Assembly: GCF_025200715.1 (NCBI RefSeq)
Contig: NZ_CP104146.1
Location: 163,149 to 227,148, forward strand
Reading direction: 5' to 3'
Length of the DNA stretch: 64,000 nucleotides
From: Rhizobium sullae
GTDB lineage: Bacteria > Pseudomonadota > Alphaproteobacteria > Rhizobiales > Rhizobiaceae
Under the pieces are notes generated by a model that ran no database searches, had not been told where the DNA came from, and saw only the letters and a list, made by a program, of their open reading frames with translations. Below, piece by piece: positions 17,617-25,759 of the stretch (positions are counted from its first letter, which is position 1; the number at the start of each line of letters is the position of its first letter). Made by a program: the position numbers and the translations under genes.

Positions 17617-18449
17617 GCAAATCCCCGATCGTTGGCAAAAGCACTTCTTTCCCTTTTCAGGTTGCGATAGCGTGCTGGATTGATCTGCTCGGTTATGGCC
17701 GGATGATCGCGGATGCGGGTTTCAATCCGCTTCATCTCAACGCAAAGAAAGCGATCACGAGAATCCGCAGATTTCACCAGACTGTTGCGGAACACAGCGC
17801 GCACCATTTTCCTACGCTGGTGATGAATGACGGGGCGGTCGCCTACCGCGATCTATCCATGAGAAGCCGGTCCGTGACCCATGACTTCCTAACCCGGTCG
17901 TGGCGTCTCTTTGAAGCCATTAAGGCCGAGGACCAAAAGCTGGGCCATCCGGGTGCACGCCTTGTGCTGTCTTGTGGCTTCAGAATGCGAGGCCGCCGCG
18001 CCGGCCTCGATGCATCACGAAGCCATTTCGAGTCGATCATCACCCGTTTGCAGGACGGTGCGATCGATGCGCAGCAAGCCGTCCATGAGGCGGCGGCGAT
18101 GCGCCCCCGCTTTGACATCGTACCTCAACTCCAGGCGAATTTCGCTTTCACGAAAGCATACGTCGCTGAATCATCGGGCACGGGTGGAGGCCTACCCGGC
18201 CCGAATTTCTATCTCGACCTCATCCTTTTTGGGCACAGCCGGCCCCAGTGGCTAGAACTAGGGCCGGCTATTGAATGGGCGTGCCCGAGGCTGAAATTGG
18301 AAGCGAAGTTCGCCTCCGTGCAAGCAATTCCCAAACTGGCTTATCCGGCTGGCGGCCCAATAGATATTTTGGATGGTCACGGCATTGCCCGGTTGCTGGC
18401 TAATGACCCTGATGTCCTGATGGCTTTGCATACCGCTGGAAAAACCTAA
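17613..18449 (+). CDS. Nucleotide-cyclase-like protein of unknown function
   Basis: This is a 278-residue protein. Its N-terminal segment FQVAIACWIDLLGYGRMI (residues ~15-32) and later TLVMNDGAVAYRDLS resemble the two metal-binding Asp regions of class III nucleotide cyclase folds, as in many uncharacterised proteins beginning with a D-L-L-G-(F/Y) strand. ARLVLSCGFRMRGRRAG may be the matching third strand. The C-terminal half is not recognised. The ATG overlaps the stop of the nuclease-like gene, so the two form a coupled pair. A two-gene cyclase/effector arrangement would recall Pycsar-type defence, but the nuclease-like partner differs from known Pycsar effectors, so this is only a hypothesis. 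No membrane segments. Confidence 0.45.
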   Translation: MSKSPIVGKSTSFPFQVAIACWIDLLGYGRMIADAGFNPLHLNAKKAITRIRRFHQTVAEHSAHHFPTLVMNDGAVAYRDLSMRSRSVTHDFLTRSWRLFEAIKAEDQKLGHPGARLVLSCGFRMRGRRAGLDASRSHFESIITRLQDGAIDAQQAVHEAAAMRPRFDIVPQLQANFAFTKAYVAESSGTGGGLPGPNFYLDLILFGHSRPQWLELGPAIEWACPRLKLEAKFASVQAIPKLAYPAGGPIDILDGHGIARLLANDPDVLMALHTAGKT

Positions 18450-18551
18450 TTTTCTGGTTTTCACCAATGCGATTAGGGCATCTTCGGAAAGCGCCTGTTC
18501 CCCGCTCACCAGCCAATAGAGCGCATGCGTATCGAGCAGAACTCCCGGCAA
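18440..18551 (-). pseudogene. VapC-like PIN-domain toxin, N-terminal fragment
   Basis: Only about 37 codons remain: MPGVLLDTHALYWLVSGEQA then LSEDALIALVKTRKLGF. LLDTHALYWL with its first catalytic Asp is the classic PIN-domain start. The frame then runs into sequence antisense to the cyclase-like gene, so the toxin was cut at about 18440. It follows the candidate antitoxin gene by 7 bases on the minus strand, the usual antitoxin-toxin order. The toxin is not functional. Confidence 0.75.
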
Positions 18552-18558
18552 TGACCCG

Positions 18559-18726
18559 TCAGCCCTTGCGCTTCAGAGTCTGGGAAGCGATGGGCTTGGT
18601 CAGGTCGACACCCTTCTTGATCTTCAACTTGCTACCTTTCAACGAGCCAGCGCCGCGCACGGTGACGAATTTCCCCGTCTTCGCGTTGCGTACCGTCGCC
18701 GTCGATTGTGTCGTTGTTTTTGCCAT
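18559..18726 (-). CDS. VapB-like antitoxin candidate upstream of the VapC relic
   Basis: A 55-residue basic protein starting MAKTTTQSTATVRNAKTGKF and ending in IASQTLKRKG. A longer frame exists, but the ATG at 18724-18726 fits the size of partners of PIN toxins. TGKFVTVRG recalls small antitoxins of this kind. It is intact although its toxin partner is truncated. It is assigned from its position next to the PIN relic more than from sequence. Confidence 0.5.
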   Translation of the reverse strand: MAKTTTQSTATVRNAKTGKFVTVRGAGSLKGSKLKIKKGVDLTKPIASQTLKRKG

Positions 18727-18832
18727 GAGGCATATATAGCGCGTTTTCTCGCTCATCGCGAGGGCGGCGCGCCTCGCTGCGTCAAGGAATTGCCGCCTGC
18801 ATCTTCAAAAAATCCGCTAAAATCACGCCGAT

Positions 18833-19740
18833 ATGACAATGCCGACCTACATTGAGCCCTGCCTTCCGAAGCTGGTCGAGCTTGCTCCGACTGGCGAGAG
18901 ATGGATCCATGAAATCAAGCACGATGGGTATCGGCTTGCGGTCCGGATCGAGGCCGGCGACGTCCGGCTTTTGTCACGACGCGGCCTGAATTGGACGTCT
19001 CGCTTTCCGCTCGTCGATCAGGCAGCGCGCGCGCTGCGCCAGAAATCTGTCTACATTGACGGCGAGGTCGTCAGCGATGGCCCTGACGGAATATCCAATT
19101 GGCCGCCTCTGCACGCCTGCGCCAGCGCCGGGCGTTGCCCTGACGCCTCGCTATGGGCGTTTGATTTGCTCTTTCTGGGCGGCAAGGATCTGCGAGCGCT
19201 TCCCGCTCGTCGAGCGAACGAGAATGCTCGCCGAGATCGTTGCCCCTCTTACCGGGCGGAATCCGCTATGTCGAGTTTCTGGAGGGCGACGGTTGTACCA
19301 TCTTCGAGCACGCGTGCGCTCTCGGGCTCGAGGGGATCGTCTCAAAACTTCGCGACAGCCGCTACCGATCCGGGAAATCCGACGCCTGGCGGAAAACGAA
19401 ATGCGAACAACGAAGTGAATTCGTTGTCGCCGGTTTCATCCCCAATAGCGGCAATAAACGCGGCGTCGGCGCGCTTGTCCTTGCCGAGCTGATCGGGGGC
19501 GAGCTGAAGCCTGCCGGCAAAGTCGGAACTGGCTGGACGATGAAACTCGCCACTGAGCTTGCTGCAGCACTCGAAATCATCGTGCAGCCAGACCCTCCAT
19601 TCGCAAGGCCACCGCTGCGCAAACTCTTTCCTGGCGTCAGGTGGGTCCGGCCGCTCGTCACCGTCAACGTCGCCTATCGCGGCCGCACCGGCGACGGCCT
19701 TTTGCGGCATCCTTTTAAGTCAGTGGCCAGCGTGCAATGA
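18833..19740 (+). pseudogene. ATP-dependent DNA ligase (LigD ligase-domain type), two frameshifts
   Basis: Three overlapping frames join into one ligase of about 300 residues. The first (18833-) carries the adenylation motif WIHEIKHDGYRLAVRI with the nucleotide-accepting Lys, LLSRRGLNWTSRFP and VYIDGEVV. The second, short frame (about 19200-19245) reads PLVERTRMLAEIV. The third (from 19240) carries LGLEGIVSKLRDSRYRSGKSDAW and the OB-fold part WTMKLATELAAAL. Family: ATP-dependent ligases of the bacterial NHEJ type, here without polymerase or nuclease domains. Two small indels near 19200 and 19245 break it. Plasmid-borne copies are common in rhizobia. Ku is not in the window. Confidence 0.8.
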
Positions 19741-19766
19741 TGATTACAGGGCATAATCCCTCAGCC

Positions 19767-20069
19767 TCAATTAGCTAGCTTTCGTGTTTCTGACCAATGC
19801 GCCGCTGAGGATCCGATTTCCAGATAACGGCCCAAGGAGCGCAGGTAGGCGACGATCTCAAGTATCAGGAAATCGCGATCGCCGTAGGTCTCTTCGATCT
19901 GCGCCAGTTTAGGCAACGCCACTTCCAACTCACTTTCGGTAAGTTCGGCGTCTCCAAACAGGTACATGTCGTGGCCGACGGCGCAGATATCGCAGCCCGC
20001 TTCGATGACAGCCTCAACAAAGGCTGGGATCTCATCTTCCTTCATGAGGCGCTTCGGTGGTGCAGTCAT
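19767..20069 (-). CDS. Small acidic hypothetical protein
   Basis: 100 residues, starting MTAPPKRLMKEDEIPAFVEA, with no recognised family, signal or membrane segment. An AGGAGG-like site precedes the ATG (complement of cctcc at 20072-20076), so translation is likely. It lies 8 bases downstream of the XRE regulator gene on the same strand and probably forms an operon with it. An acidic partner next to an XRE protein could be a toxin-antitoxin or anti-repressor pair, but no feature proves it. Confidence 0.55.
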   Translation of the reverse strand: MTAPPKRLMKEDEIPAFVEAVIEAGCDICAVGHDMYLFGDAELTESELEVALPKLAQIEETYGDRDFLILEIVAYLRSLGRYLEIGSSAAHWSETRKLAN

Positions 20070-20077
20070 AGGTCCTC

Positions 20078-20470
20078 CTATCCGGTTGCGGCTGCGGCCT
20101 TCACGACAGCCACGAGACGACGGCGCACATCGGCGGACGCAAGTTTGCGAAACGCCTGATTAAGGGCGATACCCTCAGCCGACAAAAGAAAGTCAATGAG
20201 GTCGCGTTCCATCCCCGATCCTCCAATGAGTTCCGGCGTCGATTCTAGCGGATCAAAGAAAAAAGAGACAGGCACTTCCAGCGCGTCGGCAACCGCCTGA
20301 AGGCGGCTGGCACCGACGCGGTTCGTGCCTTTCTCGTACTTTTGAACCTGCTGGAAGGTCAGGCCAAGCTTATCGGCGAGCGTCGTCTGGCTCATTCTTA
20401 GGATTCTGCGCCGTATGCGAATTCGGCTACCGACTTCAACATCTGTCGGGTGCGGTTTCTTCTTCTCCAA
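20078..20470 (-). CDS. XRE-family helix-turn-helix regulator
   Basis: A 130-residue protein with a canonical HTH_3 domain: GSRIRIRRRILRMSQTTLAD, KLGLTFQQVQKYEKGTNRVG then ASRLQAVADALEVPVSFFFD (residues ~13-75). This is the Rhizobiales type in which the C-terminal third (LSAEGIALNQAFRKL) is conserved. I prefer a TTG start at 20470 (LEKKKPHPTDVEV) because AGGAG lies about eight bases upstream. A longer GTG start at 20497 would run through that site. It may regulate itself and the small downstream gene. A strong hairpin lies immediately upstream. Confidence 0.75.
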   Translation of the reverse strand: MEKKKPHPTDVEVGSRIRIRRRILRMSQTTLADKLGLTFQQVQKYEKGTNRVGASRLQAVADALEVPVSFFFDPLESTPELIGGSGMERDLIDFLLSAEGIALNQAFRKLASADVRRRLVAVVKAAAATG

Positions 20471-20480
20471 ACATAATCTC

Positions 20481-20807
20481 CTATTTCGTTGCGCCACGGC
20501 GATGATCAGGGCGCGGCTTGCGCCGCGCCCTGATCATCGCCGTTCTCCATTGCTTTATCTGCAAATGTTGCAGAAAGCCGAGAATAGCCGTCAGGGTCGG
20601 ACCGTCGAACAGTTCCAGCTTGTCGATGATCGATTTTCGGACTTCGGCCTCGCTCTCTGCTTCGCCCCAAAGATGCGGTACGACGGGATACAGGATCTCC
20701 ACCGGCGAAATTTGCAGTACCTCGCAAATGTGGAGCAACCGGCTGACCGTCAGTCGGGACACGGCGTTTTCGTACCGGTTACAAACCTGGTCGCTAAGCC
20801 CAAGCAT
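20481..20807 (-). CDS. Second XRE-type regulator, 5' end uncertain
   Basis: The frame is open upstream of the listed Met and reads NQYQLTQRSRPAEIPRSKLA then PMLGLSDQVCNRYENAVSRL, which is the first half of an HTH_3 domain, so the true start is upstream, perhaps near 20890. VSRLLHICEVLQISPVEIL completes the domain. The C-terminal ~50 residues (EAEVRKSIIDKLELFDGPTL) are not recognised. The last 15 codons lie inside a 46-base perfect hairpin and may not be native. The N-terminus overlaps a different frame at 20794-21003, so a fusion or frameshift is possible. Confidence 0.55.
   Translation of the reverse strand: MLGLSDQVCNRYENAVSRLTVSRLLHICEVLQISPVEILYPVVPHLWGEAESEAEVRKSIIDKLELFDGPTLTAILGFLQHLQIKQWRTAMIRARRKPRPDHRRGATK
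20498..20543. repeat. Perfect 21-bp inverted repeat with 4-base loop
   Basis: Arms CGGCGATGATCAGGGCGCGG(C) at 20498-20518 and the exact complement at 20523-20543 enclose the loop TTGC. It spans the 3' end of one XRE gene and sits 28 bases upstream of the next XRE start on the minus strand. There is no T-run after either arm, so it is not a classic terminator. It could be an attenuator, a processing site or an operator. Confidence 0.85.
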
Positions 20808-21003
20808 CGGCGCAAGTTTCGAGCGCGGGATTTCCGCCGGTCGCGAGCGTTGCGTAAGCTGATACTGATTTTCTTTTCGATTCGGCGCTTAACTCCAGTT
20901 CGCCGAAGCTGGGTTTGCGATAGACCGGCTTGTCAAAATGCGGATCGTGAATCTGCTGCAAACCGAGATGAAATATCCATTCTTCGAAAGTCGGACCTGC
21001 CAT
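20794..21003 (-). CDS. Small hypothetical protein, possibly frame-broken
   Basis: 69 residues starting MAGPTFEEWIFHLGLQQIHD and continuing HFDKPVYRKPSFGELELSAE. The ATG is preceded by AGGAG at ideal spacing, so the start is convincing. From about residue 45 the sequence overlaps the XRE frame and is unlikely to be native. The two may once have been separate adjacent genes or one gene with an indel. No function assigned. Confidence 0.45.
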   Translation of the reverse strand: MAGPTFEEWIFHLGLQQIHDPHFDKPVYRKPSFGELELSAESKRKSVSAYATLATGGNPALETCADAWA

Positions 21004-21152
21004 TTCTCCTGCCGATTGCTGTTGTTCGTTTTTCTATGTAACCGATTTGGGTGTGTCGATGCACCTTCGAATCTGGTGGATATGGCAAAATTATAGGGCG
21101 CGTCGCTTTGCGAAACCGCTCTATGCCTCTGGCACGGAGCCCGCCTACGGCC

Positions 21153-21756
21153 GGTCTCTGCGGCACGCGCGCGAAAGGCTGCCTCATCGCGCAGATCAAG
21201 CATTTCAGAATCCTGCGTATTCTCGTCCTCACCTTCCGAAAACAGTTCGGCGTCGGCGCTCTGATCGTCGACATCCTCGTCATAGTTCGCGGTGTCCAAT
21301 AGCCCAGCATCTTGCGTGCCGAGCGGCAGAGGAAGATCGTTCTCGATGGCGTGCAGGAAGATGTAGTTTCGAAGGATATGACGCTCCAGCGATTGCTGAA
21401 ACGCCTCACCGCTGCTTTCCAGCCGCTTGAAGAGGTTGGTACGGCAGAATCCCATGAGGCGCTTGCCCGCGCGAGAAAGGTCATCGAGCTGCTTCGCCTC
21501 ATTCGGCGTGGGTGGCTTGTGCGGTTTGGGGGCGACATAGTTCCCGAGGCCGTAGCGCGGCAAATGCATCTGGTTAATGGCATCGACGACCGGCGCAGCG
21601 TAGAGCCTCGCATATTGACGTAGATCATATATGGGTCGAGCGTCTCCTCCCGCGCCCAACTCTCCTCAATGACCTCGATTAGTTCGTCGGTGATATCGAT
21701 GCACCAGCGATCAGAGGTGGTTCGGTTTGTCTGAACAGTTTCGGGCGTTTTGCTAA
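21153..21756 (-). pseudogene. SNF2-like helicase, middle part (C-terminal half at 9659-10559, plus strand)
   Basis: Reading from the IS5 border: KTPETVQTNRTTSDRWCIDI, LIEVIEESWAREETLDPYMI, then after a frameshift near 21635 IYDLRQYARLYAAPVVDAIN and on to GKRLMGFCRTNLFKRLESSG, HILRNYIFLHAIENDLPLPL and MLDLRDEAAFRARAAET. This is the region between the two RecA-like domains of the same helicase whose C-terminal domain lies at 9659 on the other strand (continuing YRLYADQFKRRFKWLRP). The N-terminal ATPase domain is missing beyond the IS5/IS3 insertions. The gene is broken at both ends. Confidence 0.7.
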
Positions 21757-22674
21757 GTGTCTGTTCAAGAATGGCTGGCGGTCGTGGGGTTGAGTGAAGG
21801 GCGGCAATCAGATTCTTTGTATTTTGCGACAAATACGGAGAGATCGAATGGCCTGGACACCCTTCACCCGGCGTCATCATGACAGAAGCCGCATGCGCTA
21901 CGCAAGCGATCTGACTGACCGTGAGTGGGGCCTGATCGAACCCTTTATGCCAAGGCAGCCTCGACTGGGCCGCCGACGCAAGACGTCGCTTCGGGCGGTG
22001 ATGGACGCGATTTTCTATCTGCTGCAGTCAGGCTGCCAATGGGCATTGCTGCCGCATGATTTTCCACCGAAGAGCACGGTCTATCATTATTTCAAGCGGT
22101 TCTGCCGGGACGGGACGTGGCGTCGTATCCATGACGCGCTCTACTGCCGGACGCGGCGGCTTGAGGGGCGCGAAGAACAGCCGTCATTTGCCATCATCGA
22201 TAGCCAATCGGTGAAGACCGGCCCAGATGCCCGTCTCGATATCGGATACGACGCAGGCAAGAAGATCAAGGGCCGCAAGCGGCACATTCTGGTTGATACC
22301 CTGGGCATGCTTCTGAAAGCGGAGGTTCATTCGGCAGGTATTCAGGATCGTGATGGAGCAGCACTTGTTTTCGACAGGCTCGTCAACCGCTTTCCATTCA
22401 TCGAGAAAATTTGCGGCGATGGCGGGTATCAGGGCCCGACAGTCGAAGAGGCCAGTCCGCGATCGATGGAAATCGTCAAACGCAATCAGGCCGGCTTTCA
22501 GGTGCTCCCGAAGCGATGGATCGTCGAGCGGACGTTGGCGTGGCTCGGCATAAACCGCCGAATGGCAAAGGATTTCGAGCGCTTCTCTGGCACAAGCCTC
22601 GCCTTCATTCAGACCGCTATGATCAAGCTAATGACAAGAAGGCTCGCTCGATATCCGCTTTCTTGAACGGACTC
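21757..22674 (+). mobile_element. IS5-family insertion sequence, copy A (918 bp)
   Basis: Ends are GTGTCTGTTCAAGAA and the complement of GAGTCCGTTCAAGAA. A 3-bp duplication TAA flanks it (21754-21756 and 22675-22677), typical of the IS1031/IS427 branch. It is identical in length and protein to copies B (41338) and C (46276). It sits exactly at the left end of an IS3-type element, whose terminal TAAGTGG supplies the target. Confidence 0.92.
21848..22666 (+). CDS. IS5-family transposase (copy A)
   Basis: 272 residues from the ATG preceded by GGAGAG (MAWTPFTRRHHDRSRMRYAS). It has the IS5 DUF4096 N-terminal domain (LTDREWGLIEPFMPRQPRLG), then the DDE triad in FAIIDSQSVKTG, ICGDGGYQGP and WIVERTLAWL. 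One continuous frame, unlike IS427 types that need a frameshift. All three copies in the window encode the same protein, which implies recent transposition. Confidence 0.92.
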   Translation: MAWTPFTRRHHDRSRMRYASDLTDREWGLIEPFMPRQPRLGRRRKTSLRAVMDAIFYLLQSGCQWALLPHDFPPKSTVYHYFKRFCRDGTWRRIHDALYCRTRRLEGREEQPSFAIIDSQSVKTGPDARLDIGYDAGKKIKGRKRHILVDTLGMLLKAEVHSAGIQDRDGAALVFDRLVNRFPFIEKICGDGGYQGPTVEEASPRSMEIVKRNQAGFQVLPKRWIVERTLAWLGINRRMAKDFERFSGTSLAFIQTAMIKLMTRRLARYPLS

Positions 22675-23177
22675 TAAGTGGATTTCCGCCTCGATTATGC
22701 TGCTGCCAGGATTGGCATCAGCGCATTGAAGTAAGCCTGATCCGGCGTTTGCCGGTCAAGCGATGAATGTGTGCGTCGTTGGTTGTAAAAGCTTATATAA
22801 CGGCCAATCCCGGCACGGGCCTCCGGCACGCTTTTGTAGGCGTGGAGATAAACCTCCTCATATTTGATCGACCGCCAGAGCCGCTCGACGAAGACGTTGT
22901 CGCGCCACGCACCCCTGCCGTCCATCGAGATGTCGATCTCCGCCTTCTTCAGTACCGCCGTGAAGTCGATGGAGGTGAACTGCGATCCCTGGTCCGTGTT
23001 GAAGATGCCCGGCTTTCCATACCGAGCAAGCGCTTCCTCGACGGCCTCGATACAGAAAGCCGTCTCCATCGTGATCGACAGCCGCCACGACTGAACCAAT
23101 CGACGACAGCGCAGAGATAGACGAAGCCCCGCGCCATTGGGAGTGGAGTAAGAAGCGCAGATGCGCTTCTCCTCCCC

Positions 23178-23211
23178 GAACCGTACGTGCACCTTTCAGC
23201 GCATACGGCTC
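23178..23211 (-). ncRNA. Group II intron domain V (with domain VI to 23143)
   Basis: On the minus strand the sequence GAGCCGTATGCG-CTGAAAGG-TGCACGTACGGTTC folds into the 34-nt domain V hairpin with its AGC-like catalytic base region and a purine-rich loop. The following 23143-23177 forms the domain VI stem (GAAGCGC-ATCT-GCGCTTC) ending near the branch-point A. It starts 5 bases after the ORF stop, normal for these introns. Confidence 0.85.
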
Positions 23212-23216
23212 TCTAT

Positions 23217-24746
23217 TCAAGCTTGGCCCATGGCCATAGCAATATCTTGATAGTGCGAGGTGACGGTGCTGCGGTTTGCGACCCGGAAGATGTACGGGTT
23301 CTCCTCCGGATTACGCCAACGGAATTGCGCCTTTGGGCTTGAGACAAGCCGTTGCAGCGCTTTTCCGACGGGTTCGCCGCGTTCATTCCGACCAAACACG
23401 AGCCAGGTTTTCGCCTTGCCCGGTTCTGGGACCCGGTACCATTTCCGCATCAGAGGTTTGATGCGAGATCGGTATTTGTGCCCCAGCCAATGCGCCATTT
23501 TCCAGAACACGACATGGTCGATGCGCCGGAATACGTACGCCGTGAAGTCGGTGAACTTGTAGAATGCCGCCCATCCCACCAACTGGCGGTTCAGGCTGGC
23601 GATCATATCGACCGTGCTGACACTATGATTGCCGGAAAGGGTTTCGGTAAGTCTGCGAGCAAACCCCTTGGCCTTTTCCTTGGGTATCGTCGTGACGACG
23701 GACATCCGTCCGTGTGCCCCTCGCTTGCGAATGATCCGGTGCCCCAGAAAGACGAAGCCGTCATTGACGTGAGTGACATGGGTCTTGTCCATGTTCATCG
23801 TCAACTTCAACTCCCCTTCCAGAAACGCCCGGCATTCCTCACGGATTTCCTCTGCCTGTGCCTTGGTTCCTTTTACGATCACGACGAAGTCGTCAGCGTA
23901 TCGGCAATAGGCGACGGCCGGTTTCCATTGCCGGTTCTCTCGAACCGTAATGGGGCGGCCCTGCTTGATGCCGAAGTTCCATGCCCATCGGTCCTTGCGG
24001 GCCTTGTTGCTCAGATATTTCGCCTCCAGCCAGGCATCAAACTCATGGAGCATGATGTTGGACAGGAGCGGTGACAGAACGCCACCTTGCGGAACACCCT
24101 CCCTGGAGGCCATGAACAGGCCACGATCAATGTGGCCTGCCTTCAGGAGCCGCCAGAGAAGATCGACGAAACGCCCGTCCTGCACCCGTCGCCGCACAGA
24201 TTTGAGAAGCAGCCGGTGATGGACCGTATCGAAGTAGCTTGCTAAATCACCTTCGATGATCCAGCGGCCCCTCGTCGTGTCGGTTCCATCCTGTAGCTGT
24301 ATCCTCACGGTGCGGACGGCGTGATGCACGCTCCGTTCCGGCCGGAAGCCATAGGATAAACGATGGAAATCGCTCTCCCAGATTGGCTCCATGGCCATCA
24401 GCATGGCGCGTTGGACGATGCGATCCGTCAGGGTCGGAATACCCAATGGTCGTAGCTTGCCGTTGGATTTCGGGATATAGATGCGCTTGACCGGCTGAGG
24501 ACGATAACTCTCCTCCAGCAGGCTTGTCCTCAGGTCGTCCAGATGTTGATCCAGTTTGACCTGAAGTCGTTGCTTGTCCATTCCGTCGATGCCCGGTGTT
24601 CGTGCGCCGCTTGACGCCAAAACGATCCGAGCAGCCTCAGCAAGCCATTCCCGGTCGGCAATCAGCCGAAGAAGCCGATCGAACCTTCGGTTCGGATCGT
24701 GTTCGGCCCATGTTGCGAGCTTGTGCTGCATTTCGCTGATTATCAA
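23217..24746 (-). CDS. ltrA: Group II intron-encoded reverse transcriptase/maturase
   Basis: 509 residues. RT blocks are visible: RTPGIDGMDKQRLQVKLDQH, KLRPLGIPTLTDRIVQRAML, FRPERSVHHAVRTVRI, EGDLASYFDTVHHRLLL, VPQGGVLSPLLSNIMLHEFD and the catalytic YADD in YCRYADDFVVI (about residue 290). The X/maturase domain follows (VDMIASLNRQLVGWAAFYKF). The C-terminus ends RWRNPEENPYIFRVANRSTV with no clear HNH endonuclease motif, so mobility may depend on replication forks or nicked targets. Intact. It helps splicing and retrohoming of its intron. Confidence 0.9.
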   Translation of the reverse strand: MIISEMQHKLATWAEHDPNRRFDRLLRLIADREWLAEAARIVLASSGARTPGIDGMDKQRLQVKLDQHLDDLRTSLLEESYRPQPVKRIYIPKSNGKLRPLGIPTLTDRIVQRAMLMAMEPIWESDFHRLSYGFRPERSVHHAVRTVRIQLQDGTDTTRGRWIIEGDLASYFDTVHHRLLLKSVRRRVQDGRFVDLLWRLLKAGHIDRGLFMASREGVPQGGVLSPLLSNIMLHEFDAWLEAKYLSNKARKDRWAWNFGIKQGRPITVRENRQWKPAVAYCRYADDFVVIVKGTKAQAEEIREECRAFLEGELKLTMNMDKTHVTHVNDGFVFLGHRIIRKRGAHGRMSVVTTIPKEKAKGFARRLTETLSGNHSVSTVDMIASLNRQLVGWAAFYKFTDFTAYVFRRIDHVVFWKMAHWLGHKYRSRIKPLMRKWYRVPEPGKAKTWLVFGRNERGEPVGKALQRLVSSPKAQFRWRNPEENPYIFRVANRSTVTSHYQDIAMAMGQA

Positions 24747-25759
24747 AGGTCTTCACCTCGCTTGGTCAGATAGTTTGCACTTCAAGCAGTTTGAACTGTT
24801 CCCCTTCGCCATGTGGCAGGCTTTCCCTGCTGCGGACTACTACGAGAACTCCGCCAACATGATGGACATCAGGGTCAACTCCCTTGCGACGCAGAACTCC
24901 GTTGTCATTCCATCATGCCTTCCCTCGTTCATATGCTGGACGTCTGCGTATTGGTGAGGCTGCCGGTCGCAGTCTTTTCCCTTGCTTTCCGCAAGTCGAT
25001 GCCGATGCCATGGTCTGGCTGCGTTCTCCCCATGGCTGCCACGGACAGCCTACATTTGCGTCCGTGTTGGGATGACGCTGGCTTACATCTCAGGCGTCAT
25101 CATCAGCATTTCGCCTGTTAAGCCGTGTAGGCGAAGGCGACATTCCAGCCCTCAGATGCGAGTGAACCGGTTCGTGTTCCTCAACCTTCCAATACTTCAG
25201 CCTCGGGAACCATCTTGGCGTAACGACTTCGCCTCAATCCCCTTTACCTGCGGGCTACGTCACCCTGCCAGTTGACAGCAGGTCACCGCCGCTTGGGCTC
25301 ATGCCCCCTCACAGCAGGGGACAGGCAATTCTTCACATCCTCCTTTCTCTTTGCATTCCAGTCATATGCCTCCCCGATTGGGGCGAGGCGCACTGTAGCT
25401 GATGTCCATAGCCCAGACCTGATTGGGTCTGGTGACCGCCAGCTTGCGCAGAAGATACGGATAGACCTTGTGACCAGGTGCCGGCTTAGACGTGTTGGGA
25501 CGACGGTAAATCGCCTCAATGCCCATCTTCTTCATCAGCGTCGCGACGTGAAGCCGTCCTGTCTGAAGTCCTTCCGCCTTCAAAAGCCCCTGCAACATCC
25601 GGCTTCCGGCAAATGGAAAGTCGAGATGCAGTTCGTCGATCCGCCGCATCAGGGCCAGATCGCCGTCTGACACAGGACGCGGCGAATAATAGACAGTGCC
25701 ACGACTGAACCCGAGAAGCTTCGCTTGGCGGACGACCGACAGTTTGTGCCCGCGGTTGA

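Larger units (their letters stand above)
23143..25393 (-). mobile_element. Group II intron (2251 bp)
   Basis: The 5' end reads GTGCGCC (at 25393 going left), matching the group II consensus GUGYG. The 3' end reads CTCCAC, an AY terminus, at 23143. It encodes a reverse transcriptase/maturase at 23217-24746. The intron splits the DDE transposase of an IS3 element exactly between the Y and I codons. About 650 bases upstream of the ORF hold the ribozyme domains I-IV; domains V and VI follow the ORF. Confidence 0.88.

Noticed and set aside
23143..25393. Retron or diversity-generating retroelement
   Set aside because: The RT has a maturase domain and the flanks carry domain V and group II intron ends; no variable or template repeats were seen.
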